From the NCBI GenBank assembly GCA_021732975.1, contig JAKFWC010000024.1, forward strand, positions 62,001-126,000: 64,000 nt of DNA, read 5' to 3'. Shown here in pieces: positions 1 to 9,207 of this stretch. Numbering within the stretch: the first letter of the stretch is position 1; each line of letters starts with the position of its first letter. The position numbers and the translations under genes were made by a program. The notes under the pieces were generated by a model that worked only from the letters and a program-made list of their open reading frames with translations, was not told the origin of the DNA and searched no databases. This DNA comes from Planctomycetaceae bacterium (lineage in GTDB: Bacteria; Planctomycetota; Planctomycetia; Planctomycetales; Planctomycetaceae).

Positions 1-891
1 CGGACGAAGTCGGTGCTTCCGCCGTCGATCAAGCTGCCGATGCTTCCACAGGCGCTGACGGAATTCCTTCACCGAGCCGAAGATCCGAATTCCGGCGTCA
101 ACGAACTCGGCAAGATCATTCAATCCGACAGCGGTTTGACGTGTGAACTGCTGCGTTATGTGAACTCGTCCTCCATCGGTCTCCGACAAAAGGTGTCGAC
201 GGCGCCGCAAGCCGTCTCTCTGTTGGGCATCCGTCCTACCAAGTTATTTTTGATGTCCGCGGGCGTACAGAATGCCATGAAGGCGTGCAAATCGCGGTTG
301 ATGAACATTCAATCGTTCTGGACCACGAATCTCGAAAGGGCGTTGTTCTCGCGCGAGATCGCGGTGTTATTACGGGTCAGTCCTGAACTCGCCTACGCCG
401 GCAGCATGCTGCACGACTTCCTGCTCCCGATGCTGTGCAACGAGCTCTTCGATCAGTACTACCAGTTCGTGCAGACGCCGGAAAATATCCGCCGACCGTT
501 GGTCGCCTACGAGAAAGAAGTGCTGGGGTGGGATCACGCGCTGGCAACGGCGCAAGTGATGTCTGGCTGGGAATTCCCGGACGACCTCATCTGCTGCGTC
601 CTCTTACATCATGGCGGATTAGCGACCCTCTGCGATCCGGAGATCGGTCGATCGGCAGCCGCTGCGGTGGCGGTGGCCGCGCTGATGCCGGACACACTGC
701 GTCAACCGGGCGATGGCCTGGCCGAATTGATCAAACTTGAGCAGATCTGGCCGCAGTTCAATTTGAAAGAATTGGCTGGCAAAGTCCAGTCGCAACTCGA
801 GGCTGCTTCGGCGCAGGCAGGACAGCATTTCTCACTGGCGCGCCGCCTCGAAAAAGCCCGCGCGGCACTCCCCGAAACCGTGGTTCGATAA
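1..891 (+). CDS. HDOD domain signalling protein (5' partial)
   Basis: Predicted cytoplasmic signalling protein made almost entirely of an HDOD domain, the HD-related fold that lacks the metal-binding His-Asp pair and is usually a regulatory module. The reading frame is open to base 1. A GTG at base 13 could serve as a start, but the paralogue directly downstream has about 20 more residues before the equivalent LPPSI-x-LP motif, so the true start probably lies outside the window. The two proteins align throughout, sharing for example the ELL-x-x-VNSS and [13 protein letters not shown] segments. The stop is 9 bases before the next gene, which points to tandem duplication and co-transcription. 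The position upstream of a chemotaxis cluster is compatible with a signalling role. The ligand or partner is unknown. Confidence 0.85.
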   Translation, partial: RTKSVLPPSIKLPMLPQALTEFLHRAEDPNSGVNELGKIIQSDSGLTCELLRYVNSSSIGLRQKVSTAPQAVSLLGIRPTKLFLMSAGVQNAMKACKSRLMNIQSFWTTNLERALFSREIAVLLRVSPELAYAGSMLHDFLLPMLCNELFDQYYQFVQTPENIRRPLVAYEKEVLGWDHALATAQVMSGWEFPDDLICCVLLHHGGLATLCDPEIGRSAAAAVAVAALMPDTLRQPGDGLAELIKLEQIWPQFNLKELAGKVQSQLEAASAQAGQHFSLARRLEKARAALPETVVR

Positions 892-900
892 GGATCGATC

Positions 901-1854
901 ATGTCGGATATGGATTGGTCCGCCATCCGCGAAGAAGCGCTGGGACAGTTCACGCTGGCGGCGTTACCCCCTTCCATTTCCTTGCCTGCGTTTCCGCATG
1001 CAGTCACCCGCTTCATCGAACGTTCCAAAGATGAATCGGCATCGCTCAAGCAGCTTGCGGCGATTGTGGAAACGGATGCCGGATTGACGATCGAATTACT
1101 GAAACACGTCAATTCGTCGTTCGTTGGCCTGCGCGAAAAAGCTCGAACGGTACAGCAGGCGTTGTCGTTGCTGGGGATCCGTCAAAGCAAGATGCTGCTA
1201 ATCACGACAGGGACGCAGGCCGCGGTCCTTTCTCGAAAATCGAAGCTGATCAATCAGGCCTGCTTCTGGAACGCGTGTTTGCAGAAGGCGATCTTTGCAA
1301 GGATCGTTGCCAAGATGTTGAAAGCCGATGCGGATGTCGCATTCGCCGGGGCGTTGCTGCAAGACTATTTGCTGCCCGTGCTGACGAACGATTTGTACGA
1401 GCGGTATGCCGGATTTATTGAGAATCGCGCGAACGAATCGGAGTCGCTCTGTGAATATGAGCGTCCGCTGTTTGGATGGGATCACGCCACGGCGGCAGCG
1501 TTACTGGCCCATCGCTGGAAGCTGCCGGACGATCTGATCTGCTGTTTGCTGTTCCATCACCGTGGGTTGCACGCGCTGGCGGACAAGCAACTCGGCCGGA
1601 CGGCCGTCGCCGCGGTGGCGCTCTCCGCGTTGCTGCCGGATCAGTTGCGACAGCAATACAACGGTCTGGAACAACTGCTTCTGCTGCAGGAAAAATGGCC
1701 GGCGTTTCAGTTGCGTGAGATCGTCGAGCAAGTCGACCGCGAACACGCCGAAATGGGGATGGGGGTCAGCAATGACTTCCCGCTGGCCCGGCGATGCAAG
1801 GCGGCGCTGGAAAGCAGCGAGTCTAACAATTCGCTCTTCGCCGCTGCGTCGTGA
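901..1854 (+). CDS. HDOD domain signalling protein (paralogue)
   Basis: 317-residue HDOD protein and a close paralogue of the upstream gene, from which it is separated by 9 bases. The HDOD domain spans roughly residues 20-230. It contains the [12 protein letters not shown] segment and a [15 protein letters not shown] segment typical of the family, but no intact HD phosphohydrolase signature, so a regulatory or scaffold role is more likely than catalysis. No signal peptide or membrane segment is visible. The ATG at 901 gives a natural N-terminus. The duplicated pair may respond to the same input. The family assignment is firm; the cellular role is inference. Confidence 0.87.
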   Translation: MSDMDWSAIREEALGQFTLAALPPSISLPAFPHAVTRFIERSKDESASLKQLAAIVETDAGLTIELLKHVNSSFVGLREKARTVQQALSLLGIRQSKMLLITTGTQAAVLSRKSKLINQACFWNACLQKAIFARIVAKMLKADADVAFAGALLQDYLLPVLTNDLYERYAGFIENRANESESLCEYERPLFGWDHATAAALLAHRWKLPDDLICCLLFHHRGLHALADKQLGRTAVAAVALSALLPDQLRQQYNGLEQLLLLQEKWPAFQLREIVEQVDREHAEMGMGVSNDFPLARRCKAALESSESNNSLFAAAS

Positions 1855-2013
1855 TCCGCGCGACGGTTGGCTGCGTTTCGCCCCTTTCAGTGTGAGGCGA
1901 CTGCGGCAACGTACGCTGGCGAGAACGTTCTCTGGCAGGTACAGTGCGCCCGCGGTCGCGGCGGAGATTCCGCACCGTTCCCGTTTCACTGTACGACATT
2001 ACGGAGAATCACT

Positions 2014-2733
2014 GTGGCGGAGACACCTAAGTCGCAGAAGACCGAGAAGCAGAACGAGCTGGAGAAGCCGATCTATCTGATCTCGTATCCCAAAATCATT
2101 CTGCTCTATCCGACATTTTTCCTCGCGCTGCTCGCGGGCATCATTGCGAAGATGTATCCCGAAGAATCGCGTATCGCCGGAATGATCGGCTGGACGTTCA
2201 TGTGGGTCTTCGCGCTGAACATCGTCGTCCTGGCTTTTGACTTTCCCCGGACGACCTCGCTGACGCTGCTGTTCCTGCTGGTTGCGGCGGGCCTGGGCAT
2301 CTCCCTTCTGGCCACCTACAACCCCGACCTGCTCCCCGGCTTTTTCGCCGTGTTGAAGAAGGTAAACCCACATGCCAATGCGACGTTCTACTTCATGTTT
2401 GCGGGCATTTTCGGGATTATTTACCTCTTTGTGTTCATCCTGATCCGCTTCGATTACTGGGAACTCCGCTCCAACGAACTTTTGCATCACCATGGATTCC
2501 TCAGTAGCCTGGAACGGTTTCCCGCATCGAACCTGCGCATCACCAAGGAAGTCGATGACGTGTTCGAGTACATGCTCCTGGGCAGCGGCCGGTTGGTGAT
2601 TCAACCCACCAATGTCCAGCGCGCGTTCGTGCTCGATAACGTTCCTTTCATCGCGTCCAAAGAAGCTCGGATCACGCGGACCCTTGGTGCCTTGCAGGTT
2701 CACGTCCGGACGGAAAACGCGCCGGCAGAGTAG
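2014..2733 (+). CDS. Conserved membrane protein of unknown function
   Basis: I do not recognise a named family. The 239-residue product has a charged N-terminus (about 20 residues), then four hydrophobic segments at roughly residues 28-45, 55-75, 80-100 and 125-145. A soluble C-terminal domain of about 90 residues (LRITKEVDDVFEYMLLGSGRL onward) looks like a compact beta-rich, PH-like module. I chose the GTG at 2014 because an ACGGAG ribosome site lies 7 bases upstream. The frame stays open further upstream to a TTG at 1867, but that extension is arginine- and cysteine-rich and reads like non-coding sequence. It sits 20 bases before the redoxin fusion gene and is probably co-transcribed with it. 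Confidence 0.75.
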   Translation: MAETPKSQKTEKQNELEKPIYLISYPKIILLYPTFFLALLAGIIAKMYPEESRIAGMIGWTFMWVFALNIVVLAFDFPRTTSLTLLFLLVAAGLGISLLATYNPDLLPGFFAVLKKVNPHANATFYFMFAGIFGIIYLFVFILIRFDYWELRSNELLHHHGFLSSLERFPASNLRITKEVDDVFEYMLLGSGRLVIQPTNVQRAFVLDNVPFIASKEARITRTLGALQVHVRTENAPAE

Positions 2734-2753
2734 TTGCCCTCGAGGACTTTTCG

Positions 2754-4526
2754 ATGTCCATCGTGCAGTGGATGTTATTCGCACTGCTATTCGGACCACC
2801 GTTGCTGGCAGCCGAACCGGTGCGATCTCCGGTGAGCGCATCCATCTCCGACCTGCGGTTTAAAGACATCCGCGGGCTGGTGCGCTCACTTGACGACTTC
2901 GGAAAAAAACGGGCATTCGTCTTTGTCTTTACCACGACCGAATGCCCGTTGGTCCGCAAGACGATTCCCAAGCTGTCGGCATTGGAACGGGAGTGGACGC
3001 CGCGTGGCGTCCAATTCGTCGCTGTCAACGTCGGTCCGCAAGATTCGCTGCGGATGATGGCCGGTCAGGCCATTGAACTGGATGCCGTCTTTCCCTTCGT
3101 TAAAGATACAAATCATTCCTGCGTGCGGGCACTGGGAGTAGAACGCACGCCGACGGTCGTGGTGCTCGATGATCAACGCCGCCTCGTTTACCGTGGCCGA
3201 GTGGACGATCAACTCCGTCTCGGCGGTGACCGGCCGGAACCAACGCGGTCCGATTTGGAACGGGCGCTGGCCGATCTGCTGGAAGGCCGACCGATCGAAG
3301 TCGCCGAGACCCCGGTGGATGGTTGCCTGATTACGTCGCCGACAACATCCGTTACCGGTCCGGTCCCGACATTTCACAAGGATGTCGCGCCGATACTGTA
3401 CGCGCGGTGTGTCCGCTGCCATCGCGAAAATGGCGAGGCGCCCTTCGCGCTACTGGACTACGCGGCTGCATCATCCCACGCGGAAATGATCGCGGAAGTC
3501 GTCACCGACGAACGGATGCCGCCGTGGTACGCCCATCCCAAGTTCGGTAAATTCCAGAACGATTCGTCGCTGACTCGACAGGAGCGCGAGATAATCGTGA
3601 ATTGGGTGCGGTCCGGACGCGCCGAAGGGGATGCCGCCGAAGCTTCCAAACCCCCGGAATTCGATCAGACCGGCTGGCGGATCGGTAAGCCCGATCTCGT
3701 GATCAAGATGCTTGACGAGCACACAATCCCTGCGACCGGCTTCGTCGAGTATAAGCATCTCGCCTTGCCGTATGTCTTCTTCAACGAAACGTGGCTGGAA
3801 GCGGTCGAAATTCGTCCCGATAACCCGGCCGTCGTGCATCACTGCAACATGGCCTACGTCACCACCAAAGGAGCCGGCGAAGAAACGTTTATCACGGGAT
3901 ACGTCCCCGGCGGACAACCGATGGATCTGTCGCGGTTCGATAACGGATTGGCGTTCCAGATCCCCAAACTCGCGGGGCTGGGACTGCAGATTCATTACAC
4001 CACCACCGGGAAACCGGAGCGCTGCAAAATTTCCGTCGGCCTGCGATATCCGCGTCGTCCCGTGCAGAAGCAGTTACGCCATCTACTGCTCGATCCCCAT
4101 CGAATTCGCATCGCCCCGGAACACGGTGCCTTCCCGATCACGTCGACGAAAACGCTCGACCGCGATATTTCGCTGCTGGGCATGTTTTCGCACATGCATG
4201 TGCGAGGAAAAGACATGACGTTCTATGCGCAAGTTCCCGATCAACCACGGGAGACGCTGCTGCAGATTCCGAACTACAACTTCGAGTGGCAACTGGCCTA
4301 CGAACTGGCACCGGGAACGAAACGCCTGCCGAAGGGGACGCGTGTTGAAGCCGTCGCCCACTACGATAATTCGGCGTTCAATCCCTACAACCCGGACTCA
4401 AAGCGGACGGTCCCGTATGGTCAACAGACCTACGATGAGATGTTCAACGGCTACGTGTTCTTCGTAGATGAACACGAGCAGTTGAGCCTCACCGTCGATC
4501 CGCGGACGGGGGCTGTGGACCGGTAA
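2754..4526 (+). CDS. Secreted redoxin / cytochrome c-like / copper monooxygenase-like fusion protein
   Basis: 590 residues with an N-terminal signal peptide (residues 1-20). Residues about 28-150 form a thioredoxin-fold redoxin domain with a single cysteine in TECPLVRK (C64), so it lacks a CxxC pair. Residues 205-295 resemble a planctomycete-type cytochrome c domain with one CVRCH heme site (C219, C222, H223). Residues 300-590 resemble the copper type II ascorbate-dependent monooxygenase fold. Candidate copper ligands are the His pair H362-H363, H414 in LQIHY, and the HMH motif H480/H482. The protein is probably periplasmic and may couple heme electron transfer to a copper-dependent oxidation. 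The substrate is unknown. The architecture is known from planctomycetes; the chemistry here is inferred. Confidence 0.85.
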   Translation: MSIVQWMLFALLFGPPLLAAEPVRSPVSASISDLRFKDIRGLVRSLDDFGKKRAFVFVFTTTECPLVRKTIPKLSALEREWTPRGVQFVAVNVGPQDSLRMMAGQAIELDAVFPFVKDTNHSCVRALGVERTPTVVVLDDQRRLVYRGRVDDQLRLGGDRPEPTRSDLERALADLLEGRPIEVAETPVDGCLITSPTTSVTGPVPTFHKDVAPILYARCVRCHRENGEAPFALLDYAAASSHAEMIAEVVTDERMPPWYAHPKFGKFQNDSSLTRQEREIIVNWVRSGRAEGDAAEASKPPEFDQTGWRIGKPDLVIKMLDEHTIPATGFVEYKHLALPYVFFNETWLEAVEIRPDNPAVVHHCNMAYVTTKGAGEETFITGYVPGGQPMDLSRFDNGLAFQIPKLAGLGLQIHYTTTGKPERCKISVGLRYPRRPVQKQLRHLLLDPHRIRIAPEHGAFPITSTKTLDRDISLLGMFSHMHVRGKDMTFYAQVPDQPRETLLQIPNYNFEWQLAYELAPGTKRLPKGTRVEAVAHYDNSAFNPYNPDSKRTVPYGQQTYDEMFNGYVFFVDEHEQLSLTVDPRTGAVDR

Positions 4527-4528
4527 GA

Positions 4529-4550
4529 CCCACGGTTCAGAAACCGTGGG
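4529..4550. terminator. Bidirectional hairpin between convergent genes
   Basis: A 9-bp perfect stem, CCCACGGTT / AACCGTGGG, with a 4-base loop lies between two converging genes whose stops are at 4526 and 4565. Read on the minus strand the loop is TCTG, the same as in the hairpins at 14622 and 52060, so this belongs to a small local family. There is no strong T run, so termination strength is uncertain. Confidence 0.6.
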
Positions 4551-4564
4551 CTTCTCTGGGTAAT

Positions 4565-4867
4565 TTACACGCCCCACTCGGTGTCGCAGCCCATGCAATG
4601 GAAGCCGACGAGTGTCGCCGTGCCGGGGATCGGCAAACCCGAACGGTTGACGACCGCGTCATCGAGTTCGATCGGTTTCACCAGGGCGTATTGACAGTGC
4701 GGGCATGTGCGGTTCGAGAAGAGCGTTTGTGCTCGGGTGATCACATCCATCCGCAGCGAACGTCGTCGCGGTTCCAGATAGAACGGGACGACCGCCGTCA
4801 TCAGGGTGCCGTCATCGTCTTCGGACGGACATTCTTCATCCGGCCAAACTACGCGCAAGTGGCTCAT
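4565..4867 (-). CDS. Small zinc-ribbon protein
   Basis: 100-residue protein with two CxxC pairs, CPHC and CMGC, about 30 residues apart near the C-terminus. This pattern is typical of a structural zinc ribbon. The N-terminal half is acidic (PDEECPSEDDDG) and the middle is arginine-rich. I chose the ATG at 4867 because GAGGAG lies 8 bases upstream on this strand. A longer frame to 4954 has no such site and reads through apparent non-coding sequence. It converges with the redoxin fusion gene and diverges from cheA. No specific function can be assigned; a nucleic-acid or protein-binding role is only a guess. Confidence 0.65.
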   Translation of the reverse strand: MSHLRVVWPDEECPSEDDDGTLMTAVVPFYLEPRRRSLRMDVITRAQTLFSNRTCPHCQYALVKPIELDDAVVNRSGLPIPGTATLVGFHCMGCDTEWGV

Positions 4868-5443
4868 CCGTGAGCTCCTCGTCGAAGGAAGGCGAAGATG
4901 ATCGCCGACGAGGGGAGACAGAGGGCCAGCTTCCTGCCCGCGACTCTGTTCCAAACGGCGATCCTTCGCTCAGCGATGGTGATAACTTGCCCAACGGGGG
5001 AACGCAAGCGCGATTGTAGGAATTGCAACGGTTATTCATGAAACCGCTGGATGACCTTCGTTCACAGGCCCGCGGATTTCTGCCGTACTGGGCCACTCAA
5101 AATTACCCATATTTCCCTCCACAGGCTTAATGCCTCCTCTCCTTGGCGATTTCCGAGCCTGGCCAATATGCAATGGCTGCGCAATCAACAGCGATCACAA
5201 GGACTGCTGAAAACGGCGAGGATGTTTCGGAAAAGAAACGCGTGTTGCCATTTGACAACATCCGTGGCGCGGGTAGGGTTGCGTAGACTGCGGGCTTCAC
5301 AGGCTTGGCGCAATGTGCGCCGAAGTTGCCATTTCGTAAATCCCCGGTCGTTGTACCGGCGGTGAACGAAAAACTCGTCCCGCCACAGGCGCCGGAGGTG
5401 CCTGACCCCTCAATCTGGTTCTCCGACTGCGCGGGAGTGGGAC
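4868..5443. other. Divergent intergenic region upstream of cheA
   Basis: 576 bases without a convincing gene, between the zinc-ribbon gene (minus) and cheA (plus). It should hold promoters for both. Short open frames here lack ribosome sites and recognisable composition. The only promoter-like pair I noted is at 5252-5279. Confidence 0.5.
5252..5279 (+). promoter_or_regulatory. Possible sigma70-type promoter for the chemotaxis cluster
   Basis: A perfect TTGACA at 5252-5257 is followed after 16 bases by TAGGGT at 5274-5279, about 165 bases before the cheA start. The -35 box is good and the -10 box is weak. Planctomycete promoter consensus is poorly known, so this is tentative. Confidence 0.25.
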
Positions 5444-8400
5444 ATGTTTGAAGAAGATGCGGGACTGCTGGCAGACTTTGTCGTCGAAGCGAACGAAGGT
5501 CTGGCCGAGATCGAATCGGATCTTCTCGCGATTGAAGAACGCGGGGCAGACATCGATGTCGATCGCGTCAACAAGGTCTTCCGCGCGATCCATTCCATTA
5601 AAGGGGCGGCCGGATTCCTCGCGCTCGAAGCCATCGGGGCCCTGTCGCACAGTATGGAAAATGTGCTGAGTCTGGTCCGCAGCCGATCGCTGGTTCCCAC
5701 TCCGTATAACGTCGACTGCCTGTTGAAGTCGGCCGACCTCCTGCGGCGGATGATCGAGAACATCGAAACGTCGAACGAGACGGATGTCTCACAGTTTGTG
5801 ACCGTGCTGGTCGCCATCGCAGCGGGCGAAACCGAAGCGGTCAGCACTGTCCCAGTGGAAGCTGAACTGGTCGGCGTCGCATCCACCGGGAACGAAGCCG
5901 AAGCGACCAACGGCCACTATCCCCAGTTTGAAACTTCGTTTGAGGCAATCGAGCAAACACAGGCCACCGGGCAAAATCTGAACGTCGTGCAGTTCGACCT
6001 CCTCGCTGATCGCGAAGGATTCAATCCCGTAGGACTGATTCAGCGTTTGCGTGACACCGGAGCGATTCTCGAAAGTCGCATCGATATCGGAGACGAATCT
6101 TCCACCGGAGAACTGGCCTCGATGCCGTTTTCCGTCCTGCATGCTTCCCCCCTGGACGCGCGGACGACCGCCTCGTTCTTTCAAATCCCCGAGGATCGAG
6201 TGATCACAGCGGATGCGCGGCATTTCAGTGTGCCGAGTCCAATCAATAACGGAGTCTTTGATGCCTGCAATGCCGGACCGACCGCGCCCGTTGTGACTGA
6301 AGTGCCCGTCAAAGCGGCGGCGGCGAATCCGCAGCCCGCGACACCAGCCGTCGCGGTACCTGAAAAATCGACTCCTCCGGCAATCGAACGAACCGTGCCA
6401 ACGGTGGCGGAGCACGGCGAAGAGGCGCACGACGACAAACGGGTCAACGCCGCCGAGGCCAATATTCGCGTTGCGGTAACGGTGTTGGACCGGTTGATGA
6501 ATCTTGCCGGGGAATTGGTCCTCAGCCGCAATCAACTGCTGCAGACATTGGAATCGGGCGATGCCCGTGGGATGGACTCCGTCGCCAATCGCATCGATCA
6601 GGTGACGACCGAACTGCAAGAAACGATCATGCAGACCCGGATGCAACCGATCGGCAACGTTTTCGGCAAGTTCACCCGCGTCGTTCGTGATCTCAGCAAG
6701 ACGCTGGGCAAGCAGTGTCAGCTTGAGATTGAAGGTAAGGATGTCGAACTCGACAAGACAATTATCGAATCGATCGGCGATCCGCTCACGCATCTCGTCC
6801 GCAATGCGATGGACCACGGGCTGGAGACCCCGGATGTCCGTCAAAAGAACGGCAAACATCCGGTCGGCACAGTCAAGCTCGCGGCATCCCATCAGGAAGG
6901 CAAAGTGCTGCTGACGATCAGCGACGATGGTGCCGGAATTGATGCCGCGAGAATTCGTCGCAAAGCGGTCGAAAAAGGACTGATCACAGCAGAAGCCGCG
7001 GCGACGATGTCCGAACGCGACTCGATTCAACTCATCTTCGCACCGGGCTTTTCGACCGCCGAACAAGTGACTGCCGTAAGTGGCCGCGGCGTCGGTATGG
7101 ATGTCGTGAAGACGAACTTTGAACGGCTGGGCGGTTCCGTGGAGATCGACACCGTTGTCGGTCAGGGAACCACGATCACCGTTCGCCTGCCGCTGACCCT
7201 GGCAATTATTCCCTCACTCATCACCAGTTGTGCGGGTCAACGGTTCGCGATTCCGCAGGCGAACATCAGTGAGTTGGTCCGCGTCGGCAAGAACGAACGC
7301 ACCGAGAAGATCAGCGTGGTCAATCAATCGGCCGTGTTGCGTCTGCGGGGCACGCTCCTGCCGCTGGTCGATCTGCGGAACCTCACCGTCAAAGCCGGCA
7401 CGATCACACAACTCGCCGATCAATCTCGCAACCAAGTCACCAACATCGTGGTCGTGGAGGCCGGTCGGCTGCGATACGGACTCATCGTCGATCGCCTGCA
7501 CGATTCAGAAGAAATTGTCGTTAAGCCGCTCGGTCGGCATCTAAAGGGGATTCACTTCCTCGCCGGAGCGACGGTGCTCGGTGACGGTCAGATTGCGATG
7601 ATTCTCGATGCCGCAGGTGTGGCCAGCCGCGTCAAACTGTCGCAAACGGAGCAAGCCGTCAGTGACGGTCATCGCGAGGGCCATGCCGGTGAGGTGGAAA
7701 CGATCCCCACGCTGATCTTCACGAATCATCCGCAGGAAATGTTCGGCATTCCGATGACTGTGGTCGCACGGATCGAGCGGATTCAAACGAACGACATCCA
7801 GACGGTGGCTGACCAGCTCGTCTTGCCGTATCGCGGGGGAATTCTGTCGCTGATCACACTGGAAAGTGCCATTAATGCCCGCCCGCGGCAGGAGCAAACG
7901 CGGTTGTATGTGGTCGTCTTCCGTCACGGTGGTCGCGAGATCGGCCTCATCGCTCCGGAGATTCAGGACATCCGCAGCATTCCAGCCACGATGGATGCGG
8001 TCACCTTCCACGAGAAGGGCGTCCTCGGTTCCATCGTCGTCGACAAGCAGACGATCCGCATTCTCGACGTGTTCGACTTCGGCAACACACGTCATGCCAT
8101 TGGGCAGGCGGCCCAGCAATCGAGTCCCGTCACAGCTTACCCAGCAGCAACAACCGCCGATTCTCGCGACAAGACGCGGAAATCGATTCTCTTGGCCGAA
8201 GATTCGAGCTTCTTTCGCTCGAAAGTGAAGAAATTCCTGGAACAGGAAGGCTGGGAGGTCATCGCCTGTGAGGACGGACAGGATGCCTGGGAGAAATTGC
8301 AGTCGCCTTCGACCTGCGTCGATTTGCTGTTAACGGACATCGAGATGCCACGGATGGATGGCTTCGAGCTCTGCAACAAGGTCCGTCACGATCGCCGATG

Positions 8401-8560
8401 GGGATCGCTGCCGGTTGTCGCGGTCACCTCGCTTGCCGGTGAAGAAGATCGGGCCCACGGTTTGAAAGTGGGCGTGAACGAATACATGGTCAAGCTCGAT
8501 CGCGAGCAACTTCTGGCCGCAGTCGCACGTCACCTGGGTGTGACGTTCGCCGCGGAGTGA
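5444..8560 (+). CDS. cheA: Hybrid chemotaxis histidine kinase CheA with two CheW-like domains and a receiver
   Basis: 1038-residue CheA. An N-terminal Hpt domain (about 1-105) carries the phospho-accepting H50 in AIHSIKG. A low-complexity Pro/Ala/Val linker follows, then the dimerisation helices (about 345-410). The ATPase domain has its N box near 450 (HLVRNAMDHG), a G1 box near 494 (DDGAGID) and a G2 box near 547 (GRGVGMD). A CheW-like domain spans about 575-725 and a second one about 765-895. A C-terminal receiver (about 908-1030) has D965 as the likely phosphorylation site in LLLTDIEMP. It phosphorylates response regulators in answer to chemoreceptors. The fused receiver makes it a hybrid, as in CheA/FrzE-type kinases, and no separate cheY is seen in this cluster. 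cheW follows after 44 bases. Confidence 0.95.
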   Translation: MFEEDAGLLADFVVEANEGLAEIESDLLAIEERGADIDVDRVNKVFRAIHSIKGAAGFLALEAIGALSHSMENVLSLVRSRSLVPTPYNVDCLLKSADLLRRMIENIETSNETDVSQFVTVLVAIAAGETEAVSTVPVEAELVGVASTGNEAEATNGHYPQFETSFEAIEQTQATGQNLNVVQFDLLADREGFNPVGLIQRLRDTGAILESRIDIGDESSTGELASMPFSVLHASPLDARTTASFFQIPEDRVITADARHFSVPSPINNGVFDACNAGPTAPVVTEVPVKAAAANPQPATPAVAVPEKSTPPAIERTVPTVAEHGEEAHDDKRVNAAEANIRVAVTVLDRLMNLAGELVLSRNQLLQTLESGDARGMDSVANRIDQVTTELQETIMQTRMQPIGNVFGKFTRVVRDLSKTLGKQCQLEIEGKDVELDKTIIESIGDPLTHLVRNAMDHGLETPDVRQKNGKHPVGTVKLAASHQEGKVLLTISDDGAGIDAARIRRKAVEKGLITAEAAATMSERDSIQLIFAPGFSTAEQVTAVSGRGVGMDVVKTNFERLGGSVEIDTVVGQGTTITVRLPLTLAIIPSLITSCAGQRFAIPQANISELVRVGKNERTEKISVVNQSAVLRLRGTLLPLVDLRNLTVKAGTITQLADQSRNQVTNIVVVEAGRLRYGLIVDRLHDSEEIVVKPLGRHLKGIHFLAGATVLGDGQIAMILDAAGVASRVKLSQTEQAVSDGHREGHAGEVETIPTLIFTNHPQEMFGIPMTVVARIERIQTNDIQTVADQLVLPYRGGILSLITLESAINARPRQEQTRLYVVVFRHGGREIGLIAPEIQDIRSIPATMDAVTFHEKGVLGSIVVDKQTIRILDVFDFGNTRHAIGQAAQQSSPVTAYPAATTADSRDKTRKSILLAEDSSFFRSKVKKFLEQEGWEVIACEDGQDAWEKLQSPSTCVDLLLTDIEMPRMDGFELCNKVRHDRRWGSLPVVAVTSLAGEEDRAHGLKVGVNEYMVKLDREQLLAAVARHLGVTFAAE

Positions 8561-8604
8561 ACTGATTCCCGGTCACGGAATGACCTGCGACTCGTGAATG
8601 ACTC

Positions 8605-9120
8605 ATGCGTCCCGTCGTCCCTGCCCCGGGAAACCGATTGATGACCGCAACTGCCGAACTGATGTCCCCGATGCATGCCGCGGGGACTTCCACCGAATTG
8701 CAACTGGCGACGTTCTGGCTGGGCGACCTGCTGCTCGGTATCGACATTCGCTGCATCCGAGGAATTAACCGCGTTGGAACGTTGACGCTGGTTCCCGAAG
8801 CCCCCGCCATGGTGGCCGGCGTGGTGAACCTGCGTGGCGACGTGGTGACCGTCGTCGATCTCCGCACGATCCTCAATCTCGATCGGGCGGAGATCACGCC
8901 GCGAACGCGATTGCTGATCGTGCAATCGGAATCGGAGTCGATCGGGCTGCTGGTCGATCGCGTTGCCGACGTGGTGACCGTTTCCACAAACAATGCAGAA
9001 CCGATGCCGGCCAACCTCAGTGACGTGGCCAGCCGCTATTTCAATCAGGTCTACCGCGTGGGAGCCGACCTGCTCGTCACGCTGAATGTCGCCGCCACGC
9101 TGGATGTCGCCGATCACTGA
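8605..9120 (+). CDS. cheW: Chemotaxis coupling protein CheW
   Basis: 171 residues at most, with a single CheW domain from about residue 30 to the end. It contains the typical LGIDIRCIRGI and GVVNLRGDVVTVVDLR motifs. It bridges chemoreceptors and CheA in the signalling array. The frame begins at ATG 8605, but an in-frame ATG at 8641 (MTATAEL) gives a 159-residue protein and is an equally plausible start; neither has a strong ribosome site. It lies between cheA and the receptor gene on the same strand, so the three products probably form one array. Confidence 0.92.
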   Translation: MRPVVPAPGNRLMTATAELMSPMHAAGTSTELQLATFWLGDLLLGIDIRCIRGINRVGTLTLVPEAPAMVAGVVNLRGDVVTVVDLRTILNLDRAEITPRTRLLIVQSESESIGLLVDRVADVVTVSTNNAEPMPANLSDVASRYFNQVYRVGADLLVTLNVAATLDVADH

Positions 9121-9207
9121 CGGACATTGAATCCAGCCCCGTTTCCTGTCTTGCGGAACCCTTTTACCTCTGGGCCACCTTTCGCCTGAATCCCTGGGAG
9201 ATGTTCG

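Noticed and set aside
1867-2013. N-terminal extension of the membrane protein gene from a TTG
   Set aside because: The extension is unlike the rest, and a better GTG with an ACGGAG site lies at 2014.
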